This document shows positions 26,148 through 35,446 of a DNA stretch of 64,000 bases, piece by piece. The notes below the pieces were generated by a model. It saw only the letters and a program-made list of their open reading frames with translations. It had not been told where the DNA came from and did not search any database. The DNA comes from Pseudomonas luteola NBRC 103146 (GTDB lineage: Bacteria; Pseudomonadota; Gammaproteobacteria; Pseudomonadales; Pseudomonadaceae). The stretch covers positions 124,001 through 188,000 of the forward strand of contig NZ_BDAE01000007.1 in the NCBI RefSeq assembly GCF_002091675.1, in the 5' to 3' direction. How positions within the stretch are numbered: the first letter of the stretch is position 1; the number at the start of each line of letters is the position of its first letter. The translations under genes and the position numbers were made by a program.

Positions 26148-27038
26148 GTGAGGCTTCTTAAGGCCCGGCTGCGAGGGATTCGCAACGGTAGTGGGATCAG
26201 CTTGGTAGTGGCTCTGATGCTAAGTCTCGTCTTGTCAGGATGCTCCAGCTCCTCATCCCGAGGCGTGCAGGTCGTTGATCGCTCCGGTGGTTCGGCAAAT
26301 ACATACCGTGTTACAAAAGGACAATATACCGTTCGGCGGGGGGATACCCTTTACGCTATAGCCTCCCGTAATGGATGGGATTGGCGAAGCCTTGCTGCTC
26401 ATAACGGTATTTCTCCACCGTATGTCATCCATGTTGGCCAGAAGATCAACTTTGGCGGCAGCAGCTCCAGTACGGTCGCAACTACCTCTCGAAGACCCGT
26501 ACAAACCGTGTCGTCTGCGCCTGTTTCTACCGCTCCGGCTAGTACGAACACGCCTGTGGCTACACCTGCACCCACCTCTCCACCCGTAACGCAGAGCGTT
26601 CCGGCTGCGCCTCCGCCGGTAACCGCGCCTCCGGCGACTACACCAACTGTCGAGGTTGCCAAGACTTCTGCAGGCTGGGCCTGGCCTACTAAGGGCACAC
26701 TGATTTCCCGGTACTCCTCGAACGGCAGTTTGAATAAAGGCATTGATATAGCCGGAGATTTGGGACAGCCTGTTCTGGCGGCTTCCGGTGGAACCGTCGT
26801 GTATGCAGGCAATGGGTTAAGGGGTTACGGTGAGCTGATCATCATCAAGCACAACGAAACCTACGTCAGTGCGTACGGTCATAATCGCAGGCTTCTGGTT
26901 CGGGAGGGGCAACAGGTCAAGGTCGGGCAAACAATCGCCGAGATGGGTTCTACAGGAACCGACCGGGTGAAGCTGCATTTTGAGATTCGCCGGCAGGGTA
27001 AACCCGTAGATCCTCTGCAATATTTGCCAAATCGTTGA
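26148..27038 (+). CDS. nlpD: NlpD, LysM/M23 lipoprotein amidase activator
   Basis: Outer-membrane lipoprotein that activates the septal amidase AmiC. The GTG at 26148 follows an AAGGGG ribosome-binding site and gives 296 residues with a lipobox ending LVLSGC. A LysM domain (YTVRRGDTLYAIASRNGWDW), a Pro/Thr/Ala linker and a C-terminal LytM/M23 domain follow. The M23 domain is degenerate: the first zinc His is Asn (NKGIDIAG) and the HLH motif is KLHFE, as expected for a non-catalytic activator. In other pseudomonads the main rpoS promoter lies within nlpD. Confidence 0.94.
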   Translation: MRLLKARLRGIRNGSGISLVVALMLSLVLSGCSSSSSRGVQVVDRSGGSANTYRVTKGQYTVRRGDTLYAIASRNGWDWRSLAAHNGISPPYVIHVGQKINFGGSSSSTVATTSRRPVQTVSSAPVSTAPASTNTPVATPAPTSPPVTQSVPAAPPPVTAPPATTPTVEVAKTSAGWAWPTKGTLISRYSSNGSLNKGIDIAGDLGQPVLAASGGTVVYAGNGLRGYGELIIIKHNETYVSAYGHNRRLLVREGQQVKVGQTIAEMGSTGTDRVKLHFEIRRQGKPVDPLQYLPNR

Positions 27039-27143
27039 CTCGTTGTCTGACCCGTTCCAGCGCTAGGGGGACGGGTTCAGGCGTAATCAGGGGGATTGAT
27101 CACGCCCGGGCTTGTTGTTGAACTCAAGCAAGGGACATTGATC

Positions 27144-28148
27144 ATGGCGCTTAATAAAAAAGAACCCGAGTTTGACATGAGTGACGAAGTGCTCCTGCTG
27201 GAAACTTCCGTCTCATTCGAAGAAGGGTCATTTGATGCATCACAGCTACTGGGTGATGCGCCTAAAGCACTTCAATCACGTACGTCCAAGCAAACCAAGC
27301 ATATCGATTACAACCGGGCGCTCGATGCGACTCAGTTGTATCTCAATGAAATCGGTTTCTCTCCACTGCTTTCTCCTGAGGAAGAGGTTCATTTTGCGCG
27401 ATTGGCGCAAAAGGGAGGTCCCGCTGGCCGCTGCCGTATGATCGAGAGCAACCTTCGTCTTGTGGTGAAGATTGCTCGCCGTTATGTGAATCGGGGGCTG
27501 TCCCTGCTCGATCTGATCGAGGAAGGCAACCTGGGGCTGATTCGCGCGGTAGAAAAATTCGATCCTGAGCGTGGCTTCCGCTTCTCAACCTACGCGACCT
27601 GGTGGATCCGACAGACCATCGAGCGTGCCATCATGAACCAGACGAGGACGATTCGTCTGCCCATTCATGTGGTCAAGGAGCTTAATCTGTATTTGCGGGC
27701 TGCCCGTGAACTGGCGCAAAAGCTTGATCATGAGCCGTCGCCGGAAGAGATCGCCTGTCTGCTGGAAAAGCCAGTGGAGGAGGTGAAGCGGATGATGGGA
27801 CTTAATGAGCGGATCAGCTCTGTTGATGTGTCTTTGGGGCCTGATTCAGACAAGACGCTTCTCGATACGCTTACCGACGATAGGCCAAGCGATCCGTGCG
27901 AACTATTGCAGGATGACGACCTCAGCCAGAGCATTGACCAATGGCTGTCGGAGTTGACGGACAAGCAGCGTGAGGTAGTTGTCCGGCGTTTTGGCTTGCG
28001 CGGGCATGAAAGCTGTACGCTTGAAGAAGTAGGGCAGGAGATCAACCTGACCCGCGAGCGGGTACGGCAGATACAGGTCGAGGCCCTAAAGCGGTTGCGC
28101 GAGATTTTTGAGCGTAACGGCTTGTCGAGCGACTCGTTGTTTCAATAA
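27144..28148 (+). CDS. rpoS: RNA polymerase sigma factor RpoS
   Basis: Master sigma factor of stationary phase and general stress. The 334-residue protein begins [15 protein letters not shown] and carries region 1.2 ([15 protein letters not shown]), region 2 with [18 protein letters not shown], region 3 and region 4 with the [19 protein letters not shown] helix-turn-helix. The start at 27144 is chosen over an in-frame 27096 because the pseudomonad family begins there. Confidence 0.97.
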   Translation: MALNKKEPEFDMSDEVLLLETSVSFEEGSFDASQLLGDAPKALQSRTSKQTKHIDYNRALDATQLYLNEIGFSPLLSPEEEVHFARLAQKGGPAGRCRMIESNLRLVVKIARRYVNRGLSLLDLIEEGNLGLIRAVEKFDPERGFRFSTYATWWIRQTIERAIMNQTRTIRLPIHVVKELNLYLRAARELAQKLDHEPSPEEIACLLEKPVEEVKRMMGLNERISSVDVSLGPDSDKTLLDTLTDDRPSDPCELLQDDDLSQSIDQWLSELTDKQREVVVRRFGLRGHESCTLEEVGQEINLTRERVRQIQVEALKRLREIFERNGLSSDSLFQ

Positions 28149-28165
28149 GCCTTCTAATTGGCACT

Positions 28166-28193
28166 AAAGCCCGACGTTGAGTTGGGCTTTTTT
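28166..28193 (+). terminator. rpoS terminator
   Basis: Stem AAAGCCCGAC/GTTGGGCTTT (one G-T pair) followed by a run of T, 17 bases after the rpoS stop. Confidence 0.85.
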
Positions 28194-28326
28194 ATAGGCG
28201 CACGAAAGCCATCGGCAACGTGATAACGAGGTGGCAGAGGTGAGTCACGGGAGGTTCTCTAATGCTCTAGGCAGCGGAGAAAGAGAGCGGGTTGCAAGGT
28301 GGTGCGGCAGATGAATAAACAAAGAC

Positions 28327-28350
28327 AAAGGGCGAGTTAACTCGCCCTTT
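28327..28350 (-). terminator. fdxA terminator (perfect palindrome)
   Basis: A 24-base perfect palindrome with arms AAAGGGCGAGTT/AACTCGCCCTTT, about 50 bases downstream of fdxA, with a TTTGTCTTTG tail on the minus strand. A few bases at the centre must stay unpaired as a loop. It can work in both directions. Confidence 0.7.
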
Positions 28351-28400
28351 TAGATGCGTGCAACAAATGCAGCGCCTGAACAGCTGGGTTCAAGCCCTGA

Positions 28401-28724
28401 TCAGCGCTCCAGGTACTGCAACTTGTTAGGCTTGCCGTCCCACTCTTCCGCATCGGCCAGCGCTTCTTTCTTCTCGGTGATGTTCGGCCAGACTTCACAG
28501 AGATCACGGTTCAACTCTATGAATTCCTGCTGGTTTTCCGGTACCTCATCTTCAGAGAAGATAGCCTGTGCAGGGCATTCCGGCTCGCATAGGGCGCAGT
28601 CGATACACTCATCTGGATGAATGACCAGAAAGTTGGGGCCTTCGTAAAAGCAGTCCACCGGGCATACTTCTACACAGTCGGTATATTTGCATTTGATGCA
28701 GTTGTCGGTGACAACAAAAGTCAT
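28401..28724 (-). CDS. fdxA: 7Fe ferredoxin I
   Basis: Small electron carrier with one 3Fe-4S and one 4Fe-4S cluster, like Azotobacter ferredoxin I. The 107-residue protein has the cysteine spacing [17 protein letters not shown] and [12 protein letters not shown], and the long C-terminal extension typical of this type. Position between rpoS and mutS is conserved in pseudomonads; the partner reductase may be the fpr product at 46.5 kb. Confidence 0.95.
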   Translation of the reverse strand: MTFVVTDNCIKCKYTDCVEVCPVDCFYEGPNFLVIHPDECIDCALCEPECPAQAIFSEDEVPENQQEFIELNRDLCEVWPNITEKKEALADAEEWDGKPNKLQYLER

Positions 28725-28793
28725 TATTAGAACTCCTCAGGCGGCTAGGCGCGGGATTTTAGCAGTATTAGGCCAATCCCCGTCATCGGGTTG

Positions 28794-31367
28794 TCAGATA
28801 CGCTTTTTCCATTCATAGATAAGCTGCAACGCTTTAAGTGGCGTCAGCTCGTCGGGATTCAGTTTTTCCATCTCATCCAACAGCGGATGCGTAGCCGCTG
28901 CAAACAGATCGGCCTGCATGGGTTGGGGTGTCTGGCTGATCGTTTTCGGGGCTTCGTGGGACAGACTGGTCTTTTCCAGATGCGCCAGATGCTCACGGGC
29001 CCGCTGGATGACCTGACTAGGTACGCCTGCCAGTTGAGCGACCGCAAGGCCGTAGCTCTGGCTGGCCGGGCCGGGCAGAACATGGTGCAGGAAGACAATC
29101 CGGTCGTTGTGCTCAGTGGCGTTGAGATGCACGTTGGCTACTACTGGCTCGTTGTCTGGCAGAACCGTAAGCTCGAAGTAGTGTGTTGCAAACAGAGTGT
29201 AGGCACGCAGCTTGGCCAGCTGTTCAGCAGCGGCCCAGGCCAATGACAGGCCGTCGAAGGTACTGGTGCCTCGCCCGACTTCATCCATGAGGACCAAGCT
29301 ATGCTCGCTGGCATTGTGCAGGATGTTGGCGGTTTCACTCATTTCGACCATAAAGGTCGAGCGCCCGCCTGCCAGGTCATCACTTGAGCCAATTCGGGTA
29401 AAGATGCGGTCTACCAGGGACAGGCGGCACGCCGCTGCCGGTACGAAGCTACCGATATGTGCCAGGAGAACGATCAGGGCAGTCTGACGCATATAGGTGG
29501 ATTTACCGCCCATGTTCGGGCCGGTAATGATCAGCATCCGCGTATCGTTATTCAGGTTCAGGTCGTTGGCTACAAACGGGGTATCCAGCACCTGCTCCAC
29601 AACGGGGTGACGGCCCTGTGATATTTCCAGGCAGGGTTCATCGACAAAACTCGGTCGATTGAGGTCGAGGTTCAGTGCACGTTCGGCCAGGTTGCTCAGT
29701 ACATCAAGCTCGGCCAAGGCCGCCGCGGTGTCTTGGAGGGGGGCAAGCTGTTCGATGAGGCTATCGATCAAGGCTTCATACAGGACCTTTTCACGGGCCA
29801 GTGCACGGCTCTGAGCTGACAAGGCCTTGTCTTCGAACGCTTTCAATTCAGGCGTAATGAAGCGCTCGGCCCCTTTGAGCGTCTGTCGGCGAATATAGTC
29901 AGCTGGTGCCTGCTCAGCCTGCATCCGGGGTAGCTCGATAAAGTAGCCATGGACGCGGTTGTAGCCAACTTTCAAGCCGGAAAGGCCGGTACGCGCCTTT
30001 TCCCGTGCTTCGAGATCCATCAGAAACTGCCCGGCGTTCTCGCTCAAGGTCTGTAGCTCGTCCAGCTCGGCATCGTAGCCGCGCTTGATGACGCCGCCAT
30101 CGCGGATGACTGCTGGCGGAGTGTCGACAACAGCGCGAGAAAGCGTATCCGCCAGTTCGGGATAGGTCTGGATGCTTTTGGCCAGGTCGTTGAGATGAGG
30201 CGCTACCAGATCCTGCATGCCGCGCTGTAATTCGGGGAGCGCCGAGAGCGCGTCGCGCAGACGGGCCAAATCCCGCGGGCGAGCCGTACGCAGTCCGATT
30301 CGGGCCAGAATACGCTCTATGTCGCCGATTTCTTTCAGTTGAGGCTGCAGCTGTTCGAAGCGGTATTGCTCCAACAGGCAGGTAATGGCGTCTTGGCGCG
30401 CCTGGATGACGCTGCGGTTGCGCAGGGGGCGGTTGAGCCAGCGAGTCAGAAGGCGGCTACCCATGGCCGTTTGGCAACGATCTACCACCGATTGCAGTGT
30501 ATTCTCACGGCCGCCGGAGAGATTAGTATCCAGTTCCAGGTTGCGGCGGCTGGCGCCATCCAGAATGACCGTGTCGTCCAGGCGCTCGTGATGCAGGCTG
30601 CGCAGGTGATGAAGCGCAGTACGCTGCGTCTCTTTGGCATAGGCCAGCAGGCTACCAGCCGCACCGATGCCCAGTTTGAGCTTGTCACAGCCAAAGCCTT
30701 TGAGGTCCTGCGTACCGAATTGCTGGCACAAACTCTTGACGGCCGTGTCGCAGTCGAAGTCCCAGGGTGCCCTACGGCGAAGTCCGCGGCGCTTTTCGAT
30801 AGGTAGACCCTGCGGCCAGTCATCAGGAATAAGCAGCTCGGCCGGGTTGAGTCGCTCGATTTCGGCCATGAGCGGCTCCCAGCCGGATAGCTCCTGAACA
30901 ACAAAGCGTCCACTGGTGATGTCCAGGACCGCAAGACCGAACAGTTTGTGATCGCCTAGAATGGCGGCGAGCAGGTTATCGCGTCGCTCATCCAGCAGGG
31001 CTTCATCACTGACTGTGCCAGGTGTAAGAATCCTGACGACCTGACGTTCCACAGGGCCTTTGCTGGTAGCCGGATCGCCGATCTGCTCGCAGATGACTAC
31101 GGACTCACCCAGTTTGACCAGTTTGGCCAGATACCCTTCGGCTGAGTGAAAAGGGATGCCCGCCATGGGGATAGGCTTGCCTGCCGACGCGCCACGGGCA
31201 GTCAATGTGATGTCGAGCAGCTTGGACGCCTTTTTGGCATCATCATAAAAAAGCTCGTAAAAATCACCCATGCGATAGAAGAGCAGCTGCTCAGGGTGCT
31301 GATGCTTGATCTTCAGGTATTGCTGCATCATCGGCGTATGGTTGGAAAGGCTTTCCATACAGGTCAT
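28794..31367 (-). CDS. mutS: DNA mismatch repair protein MutS
   Basis: Recognises mismatches and small loops and starts repair with MutL. The 857-residue protein has the mismatch-contacting Phe-Tyr-Glu in [11 protein letters not shown] (residues 36-38), the clamp and lever domains, and the ATPase with Walker [10 protein letters not shown] near residue 615 and the [12 protein letters not shown] motif. A second ATG three codons downstream (31358) is a possible start. No strong ribosome-binding site is seen for either. Confidence 0.97.
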   Translation of the reverse strand: MTCMESLSNHTPMMQQYLKIKHQHPEQLLFYRMGDFYELFYDDAKKASKLLDITLTARGASAGKPIPMAGIPFHSAEGYLAKLVKLGESVVICEQIGDPATSKGPVERQVVRILTPGTVSDEALLDERRDNLLAAILGDHKLFGLAVLDITSGRFVVQELSGWEPLMAEIERLNPAELLIPDDWPQGLPIEKRRGLRRRAPWDFDCDTAVKSLCQQFGTQDLKGFGCDKLKLGIGAAGSLLAYAKETQRTALHHLRSLHHERLDDTVILDGASRRNLELDTNLSGGRENTLQSVVDRCQTAMGSRLLTRWLNRPLRNRSVIQARQDAITCLLEQYRFEQLQPQLKEIGDIERILARIGLRTARPRDLARLRDALSALPELQRGMQDLVAPHLNDLAKSIQTYPELADTLSRAVVDTPPAVIRDGGVIKRGYDAELDELQTLSENAGQFLMDLEAREKARTGLSGLKVGYNRVHGYFIELPRMQAEQAPADYIRRQTLKGAERFITPELKAFEDKALSAQSRALAREKVLYEALIDSLIEQLAPLQDTAAALAELDVLSNLAERALNLDLNRPSFVDEPCLEISQGRHPVVEQVLDTPFVANDLNLNNDTRMLIITGPNMGGKSTYMRQTALIVLLAHIGSFVPAAACRLSLVDRIFTRIGSSDDLAGGRSTFMVEMSETANILHNASEHSLVLMDEVGRGTSTFDGLSLAWAAAEQLAKLRAYTLFATHYFELTVLPDNEPVVANVHLNATEHNDRIVFLHHVLPGPASQSYGLAVAQLAGVPSQVIQRAREHLAHLEKTSLSHEAPKTISQTPQPMQADLFAAATHPLLDEMEKLNPDELTPLKALQLIYEWKKRI

Positions 31368-31632
31368 TCACTCGCGGGGTCGTTTTACAGGGTCGGTAAT
31401 TCTACCGGATTTGTCGGTATCGTCGGATAAAAAGCACCGGGTAGGAGGCTGTTGAGGCGTTAAACCCAAGCGGTAGCCGGAAGCGGATGATTGATGGGTA
31501 AAGGCGCTATAAGCCTATCGTCCAGGAGGCACTAAATTTTCTCTCAGCCCCCCTTCACAACGGCTTTGCCGCGAATAAAATGACGCTTCTCTCGCCGGCA
31601 TTCGTCCGGTTTTTTCTGGTGTTCTGCCAAAC

Positions 31633-32004
31633 ATGTCGACCGATAATCCTTGCCTTAACTGCGGTGCCTGCTGCGCGTTTTTTCGTGTGTCGTTCTACTG
31701 GGGTGAGTGCCGGTCCGCCGGTGGTCTGGTGCCGGATGAGTTGACGGTGGGGGTTACTCCTCACCACGTTGCGATGGTAGGTACTGATACCAAACCTGCA
31801 CGCTGCGTCAGCCTATTGGGCGATGTAGGATGCGGTACGCGTTGCACCATGTATGAGAGCCGACCGAGCCCTTGCCGTGAGTTCGAAGCCTCATGGATCA
31901 ATGGTGAGCATAACGAGCGGTGCGATGCTGCGCGTGCAGCCTATGGCCTGCCTCCATTAACGCCGCCATTGCAGCCTCATCAGTCGCCTGAGCGGGTGGC
32001 CTGA
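31633..32004 (+). CDS. YkgJ-family cysteine cluster protein
   Basis: A 123-residue protein with the CxxCxxCC cluster (CLNCGACCAFF) near the N terminus and further cysteines in GCGTRCTMYESRPSPCREF, the YkgJ/CxxCxxCC family pattern, which probably binds a metal or iron-sulfur cluster. The family's reaction is not firmly known. The start at 31633 is supported by family alignment of the first Cys motif. The 265 bases upstream hold no other gene. Confidence 0.8.
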   Translation: MSTDNPCLNCGACCAFFRVSFYWGECRSAGGLVPDELTVGVTPHHVAMVGTDTKPARCVSLLGDVGCGTRCTMYESRPSPCREFEASWINGEHNERCDAARAAYGLPPLTPPLQPHQSPERVA

Positions 32005-32016
32005 TAGCCGGACGTT

Positions 32017-32214
32017 TCAACAGAGGCGGAAAAAAGCTTCAAGGGGGCTGCAAATGGAAAGGGCGCGGGTAATGATGGCGATGATCAGGCCCAGCATGCC
32101 CAATGTGCCTGCCCATAGCAGGGCCAAGCCGACAGGATGCTGATTTCTGGCGAAGCCTGTGATAAGCATGGCTGAAAACAGAATGATGAAAACAAGGGTG
32201 GTGTTGTGATTCAT
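32017..32214 (-). CDS. Small two-helix membrane protein, unknown
   Basis: A 65-residue protein starting MNHNTTLVFI with two hydrophobic segments (about residues 5-22 and 28-50) and a short C-terminal cytoplasmic tail. I do not recognise the family. It is convergent with the ykgJ-type gene, 12 bases apart. An in-frame start 13 codons upstream would add a charged leader and is less likely. Confidence 0.5.
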   Translation of the reverse strand: MNHNTTLVFIILFSAMLITGFARNQHPVGLALLWAGTLGMLGLIIAIITRALSICSPLEAFFRLC

Positions 32215-32305
32215 GATGATCGTCCGTCGGTGGCGGTCCGAAGTGTATGCCATTCGCCGCTCTAGAGGCGGCCTATCATCATGTTTGGGAAGAAATATCG
32301 AGGGG

Positions 32306-32334
32306 CCGGTATGAGCGGCAATCGCTCATACCGG
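32306..32334 (-). terminator. Strong hairpin after the DUF2171 gene
   Basis: Perfect 12-base-pair stem CCGGTATGAGCG with its complement and a GCAAT loop, 11 bases beyond the stop of the neighbouring minus-strand gene. No T run follows on either strand. Confidence 0.5.
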
Positions 32335-32345
32335 TAATGACCCGG

Positions 32346-32582
32346 TCAGGCTGCCTGCCAGGAGCGCTCGGCTTCGTCACGCGTCTTGACCAGTTGAATC
32401 TTGCCGCCTTCAACAGACTTCACCCAAGACAGCGGAATATAGTGGTGCTGGCCATTGGCATCCTGATCCTGCTTGGTCAGCTTGATACGATCAGTGCCTT
32501 CCAGGTGATCGACTGTGCCAACGTGCTGGCCATCGGATCCTACGATTTCGGCGTGTTCTTTAATGCTGTTTACATCAACCAT
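32346..32582 (-). CDS. DUF2171-family small protein
   Basis: A 78-residue soluble protein starting MVDVNSIKEHAEIVGSDGQ, with the PRC-barrel-like pattern of DUF2171 (VGTVDHLEGTDRIKL then HYIPLSWVKSV). Members are common in pseudomonads near stress genes, but the role is unknown. The strong hairpin just downstream suggests a single-gene transcript. Family assignment is by pattern only. Confidence 0.7.
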   Translation of the reverse strand: MVDVNSIKEHAEIVGSDGQHVGTVDHLEGTDRIKLTKQDQDANGQHHYIPLSWVKSVEGGKIQLVKTRDEAERSWQAA

Positions 32583-32776
32583 TTCATGCTCCTGTTGGGA
32601 CGTGAAAGGGTGAGTTGCCCTCAAGCAACTCGCTTAGGCCCATTCAAGGTGCCTACTCAAGGTCCGACAGGGAGAGGCTTCGCTATGTTTCATGGGTGCG
32701 ACGAGAGGTCGCAGAGGTTGCCACGCTGTGAAAGTAGGATGACGGTTGCGTGATGAAAGGTGCGTTTCGAATGTAG

Positions 32777-32801
32777 AAACGCCCGGATGATCCGGGCGTT
32801 T
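32777..32801 (-). terminator. Terminator after the 70-residue gene
   Basis: Perfect 11-base-pair stem AAACGCCCGGA with its complement and a TGA loop, 20 bases downstream of the minus-strand gene ending at 32821. Read on the minus strand the tail is short (TTTC). Confidence 0.6.
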
Positions 32802-32820
32802 GGATGGTCTGGCAGGATAT

Positions 32821-33033
32821 TCAGATGCCTTCATCCCCCTGAAACTCTTCAACGGCGCGAACCACTTTGTCATGGTGGGACTCGCCTGCAGCCTCTGCCA
32901 GCTTTTCAATCGCCTGGGCAAGTGCCTCGAAGGCATCACGGTAATAAGCAGGCTGATCTTGATCGGCCGCTTTGCCAGCCTGCATACGGGCTTGCTGGAG
33001 CAGTTCGGCAATTTCTTCTTTATTTGCAGCCAT
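32821..33033 (-). CDS. Small acidic helical protein, unknown
   Basis: A 70-residue protein starting MAANKEEIAELLQQAR, predicted fully helical, acidic, with no membrane segment. Not recognised. A GAGGGAAACC ribosome-binding site precedes the ATG. It follows kguD on the same strand with a 60-base gap but is closed by its own terminator; a link to the ketogluconate genes is not implied. Confidence 0.55.
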   Translation of the reverse strand: MAANKEEIAELLQQARMQAGKAADQDQPAYYRDAFEALAQAIEKLAEAAGESHHDKVVRAVEEFQGDEGI

Positions 33034-33093
33034 GGTGGTTTCCCTCATGTAATCGACAGACATTGGACAGCCGCTCGCGAGGTGGATTCACCT

Positions 33094-34080
33094 TTACTGG
33101 CTACGTCGTTCCCACGCCTCCCGATTGACCAGATCAGGCGGGCGCTTACCTGACAGGGCAGCCAGCAGATTGTCGACCGCGCAGCGTGCCATGCCTTCGC
33201 GCGTGCCATGGGTTGCCGAACCGATATGGGGCGTAGCGACCACATTGGGCAGGCTCAGCAGGGGGGAATCTGCCGGAAGCGGCTCCTTTTCGAAGACATC
33301 AAGACCGGCACCTTTGAACTGCTGCTTTTGAAGCGCGTCGATCAGGGCCTTCTCATCAACCACCTTGCCACGAGAGATGTTGATGAAAAAGCTTTCCGGT
33401 TTTAATAACGCGAACTCCCGCGCCCCGATAAGCCGCGCTGTTTCAGGGCTTAGCGGTACGGTGACACAAATAAAGTCCGCCTCGCTCAGTAGTTGGTCCA
33501 GGGAGCGGTATTGTGCGGCGAACTCCCGTTCGATATCCGGCTTGGGTGAGTGGCTGTTGTAGAGGATAGGCATGCCAAAGCCGAAGTGACCGCGACGGGC
33601 AATCGCCGATCCGATCCGGCCCATTCCCACTATTCCCAGCGTCTTGCCATGAACATCACTGCCGAAGAGGGGTTCCCCCAGGCTGGCCTGCCAGTCTCCC
33701 GCCTTGACATAGTTCGCAAGCTCAACCACACGTCTGGCGGTCGACAGGATCAAGGCGAAAGCTGTGTCAGCAACAGTTTCCGTCAGTACATCTGGAGTGT
33801 TGCACAAGAGAATGCCGCGGCGGGTAAGGTAATCGAGGTCATAGTTGTCGTAGCCTACCGATACGCTAGCAATGGCTTCCAGGTGAGGTGCCTTGTCCAG
33901 CAGTTCAGCGTTGAGCTTGACGCTGGAACCAATCAGGCCGTGCGCGTCTGGCAAGGCGTCTTCCAGCGGTGCCAGACCATGCGTACCGGTTACATCGACA
34001 TAGATCAGCTCAGCTGCTTCCTGCAGGCGAGCAGTCAGCGCGGGTGAGAGTTTCTTGTAGGTAATGACACGCTTTTTCAT
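33094..34080 (-). CDS. kguD: 2-ketogluconate 6-phosphate reductase KguD
   Basis: NAD(P)H-dependent reduction of 2-keto-6-phosphogluconate to 6-phosphogluconate, the last step of peripheral ketogluconate catabolism. The 328-residue D-isomer-specific 2-hydroxyacid dehydrogenase has the Rossmann motif LGIVGMGRIGSAIA, the catalytic Arg in INISRGKVVDE and the His in ATPHIGSAT. Its last place in the kguE-K-T-D operon and the PtxS operators support this role over glyoxylate/glycerate reductase, which the family also includes. Confidence 0.88.
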   Translation of the reverse strand: MKKRVITYKKLSPALTARLQEAAELIYVDVTGTHGLAPLEDALPDAHGLIGSSVKLNAELLDKAPHLEAIASVSVGYDNYDLDYLTRRGILLCNTPDVLTETVADTAFALILSTARRVVELANYVKAGDWQASLGEPLFGSDVHGKTLGIVGMGRIGSAIARRGHFGFGMPILYNSHSPKPDIEREFAAQYRSLDQLLSEADFICVTVPLSPETARLIGAREFALLKPESFFINISRGKVVDEKALIDALQKQQFKGAGLDVFEKEPLPADSPLLSLPNVVATPHIGSATHGTREGMARCAVDNLLAALSGKRPPDLVNREAWERRSQ

Positions 34081-34092
34081 GAGCAGTCCTGT

Positions 34093-35397
34093 TCAGTGAG
34101 AGGTGGCCGTACGCATTGGCTGTGCGTTCTTGGCTGTTTCCTGGCTGGCAGTAGGAGCGGAACGCAGGAGCATGGTCAGCACGGCAGAGACAAGAAGTGC
34201 GCTGCCCATGAAGACATAGGACGCAGCAGGGGTACCGGTAACACCGTTCAGATAACCCACGATGTAGGAGCCAACAAAGGAACCCAGTGCTCCCATGCTG
34301 TTGATAAGCGCCATGGCCCCACCCGCCACATTGCTAGGCAGGATCTCGGGCACGATGGCGAAGAACGGACCGTAAGGCGCGTACATGCAGGCACCTGCGA
34401 TAACCAGCAAGGTATAGGACCACCAGAAATGCTGAGTGCCCAGCATGAACGACCCTGCAAAAGCGAGGGAGGCGATCAGCAGGGGAGGCCACACAAAGCG
34501 TTTGCGGTTGAGGGTTTTGTCGGACATCCAGGAGACCGCCAGCATGGCAAGGACCGCCATCAGATAAGGCAGAGCGGATAGCCAGCCAGCCTCGACAATA
34601 TCCAGCTGAGCGGCCTGTTTCAGGATGGACGGCAGCCAGATCACGAAACCATATACGCCAATACTCCAGCAGAAATACTGGGCAGACAGCAGAATGACTT
34701 TGGGCGAGCGAAAGGCCTCCCGGTAATTCTTGACGGGTTTCATACCCACTTGTTCAGCCTGAAGCGCGCTCTCGAGGTCCTGCTTTTCCTGAGTGCTCAG
34801 CCATTTGGCCTGTGCGGGACGGTCGTCTGCCAGGCGCCACCAGATAAAGGCCCAGATAATGGCGGGAAAGCCCTCGATGATAAACATCCAACGCCAGTTG
34901 AGGGTATGCACCAGATAGCCCGAGACGACCGACATCCAAAGAATGGTTGCGGGATTACCCAGGATTAAAAACGTATTGGCCCGGGAGCGCTCCGCACGGG
35001 TAAACCAGTGGCAGAGATAAACCAGCATGGCCGGCATGACCGCTGCCTCAACCACGCCCAGGAGGAAGCGAATCGCAATCAGGGCCTGTACGTTTGGAAT
35101 CACGCCGGTCAATGTGGCACAGCCGCCCCACAGGATCAGGCTCCAGAAGATCAGCTTTTTTACGCTGCGCTTTTCAGCGTATATCGCGCCAGGCACCTGA
35201 AAGAAGAAATAGCCAAGAAAGAACAGGGCACCCAGGAGCGACGACATGGCTGGGGTAATGGCCAGGTCATCAGCCATGCCGGAGGCGGCCGCGAATCCAT
35301 AGTTGGCCCGGTCCAGATAGGCTAGGCTGTAGGTGATAAACACGATGGGCATGATGTACCACCAGCGGCGGGTGGCAATGGAGGAGGTTGCATTCAT
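34093..35397 (-). CDS. kguT: 2-ketogluconate transporter KguT (MFS)
   Basis: Inner-membrane uptake of 2-ketogluconate. The 434-residue protein has 12 predicted membrane helices and the anion:cation symporter family pattern (GYFFFQVPGAIYAEK and the VVEAAVMPAML segment). Only 12 bases separate it from kguD. Substrate is inferred from operon context, since relatives also carry glucarate or tartrate. Confidence 0.88.
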   Translation of the reverse strand: MNATSSIATRRWWYIMPIVFITYSLAYLDRANYGFAAASGMADDLAITPAMSSLLGALFFLGYFFFQVPGAIYAEKRSVKKLIFWSLILWGGCATLTGVIPNVQALIAIRFLLGVVEAAVMPAMLVYLCHWFTRAERSRANTFLILGNPATILWMSVVSGYLVHTLNWRWMFIIEGFPAIIWAFIWWRLADDRPAQAKWLSTQEKQDLESALQAEQVGMKPVKNYREAFRSPKVILLSAQYFCWSIGVYGFVIWLPSILKQAAQLDIVEAGWLSALPYLMAVLAMLAVSWMSDKTLNRKRFVWPPLLIASLAFAGSFMLGTQHFWWSYTLLVIAGACMYAPYGPFFAIVPEILPSNVAGGAMALINSMGALGSFVGSYIVGYLNGVTGTPAASYVFMGSALLVSAVLTMLLRSAPTASQETAKNAQPMRTATSH

Positions 35398-35446
35398 GAC
35401 GATATACCTGTGGGCTTATTGTTGTTGTCCATGGGGTGTCCAGGTG

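Noticed and set aside
28149-28400. RsmZ small RNA on either strand
   Set aside because: Only two GGA motifs on the plus strand and none on the minus strand, no GacA upstream site, and the two hairpins are explained as rpoS and fdxA terminators.
31560-31632. Terminator-like CCGG-CATTCGT-CCGG before the ykgJ-type gene
   Set aside because: The stem is only four or five base pairs, one of them G-T; too weak to call.
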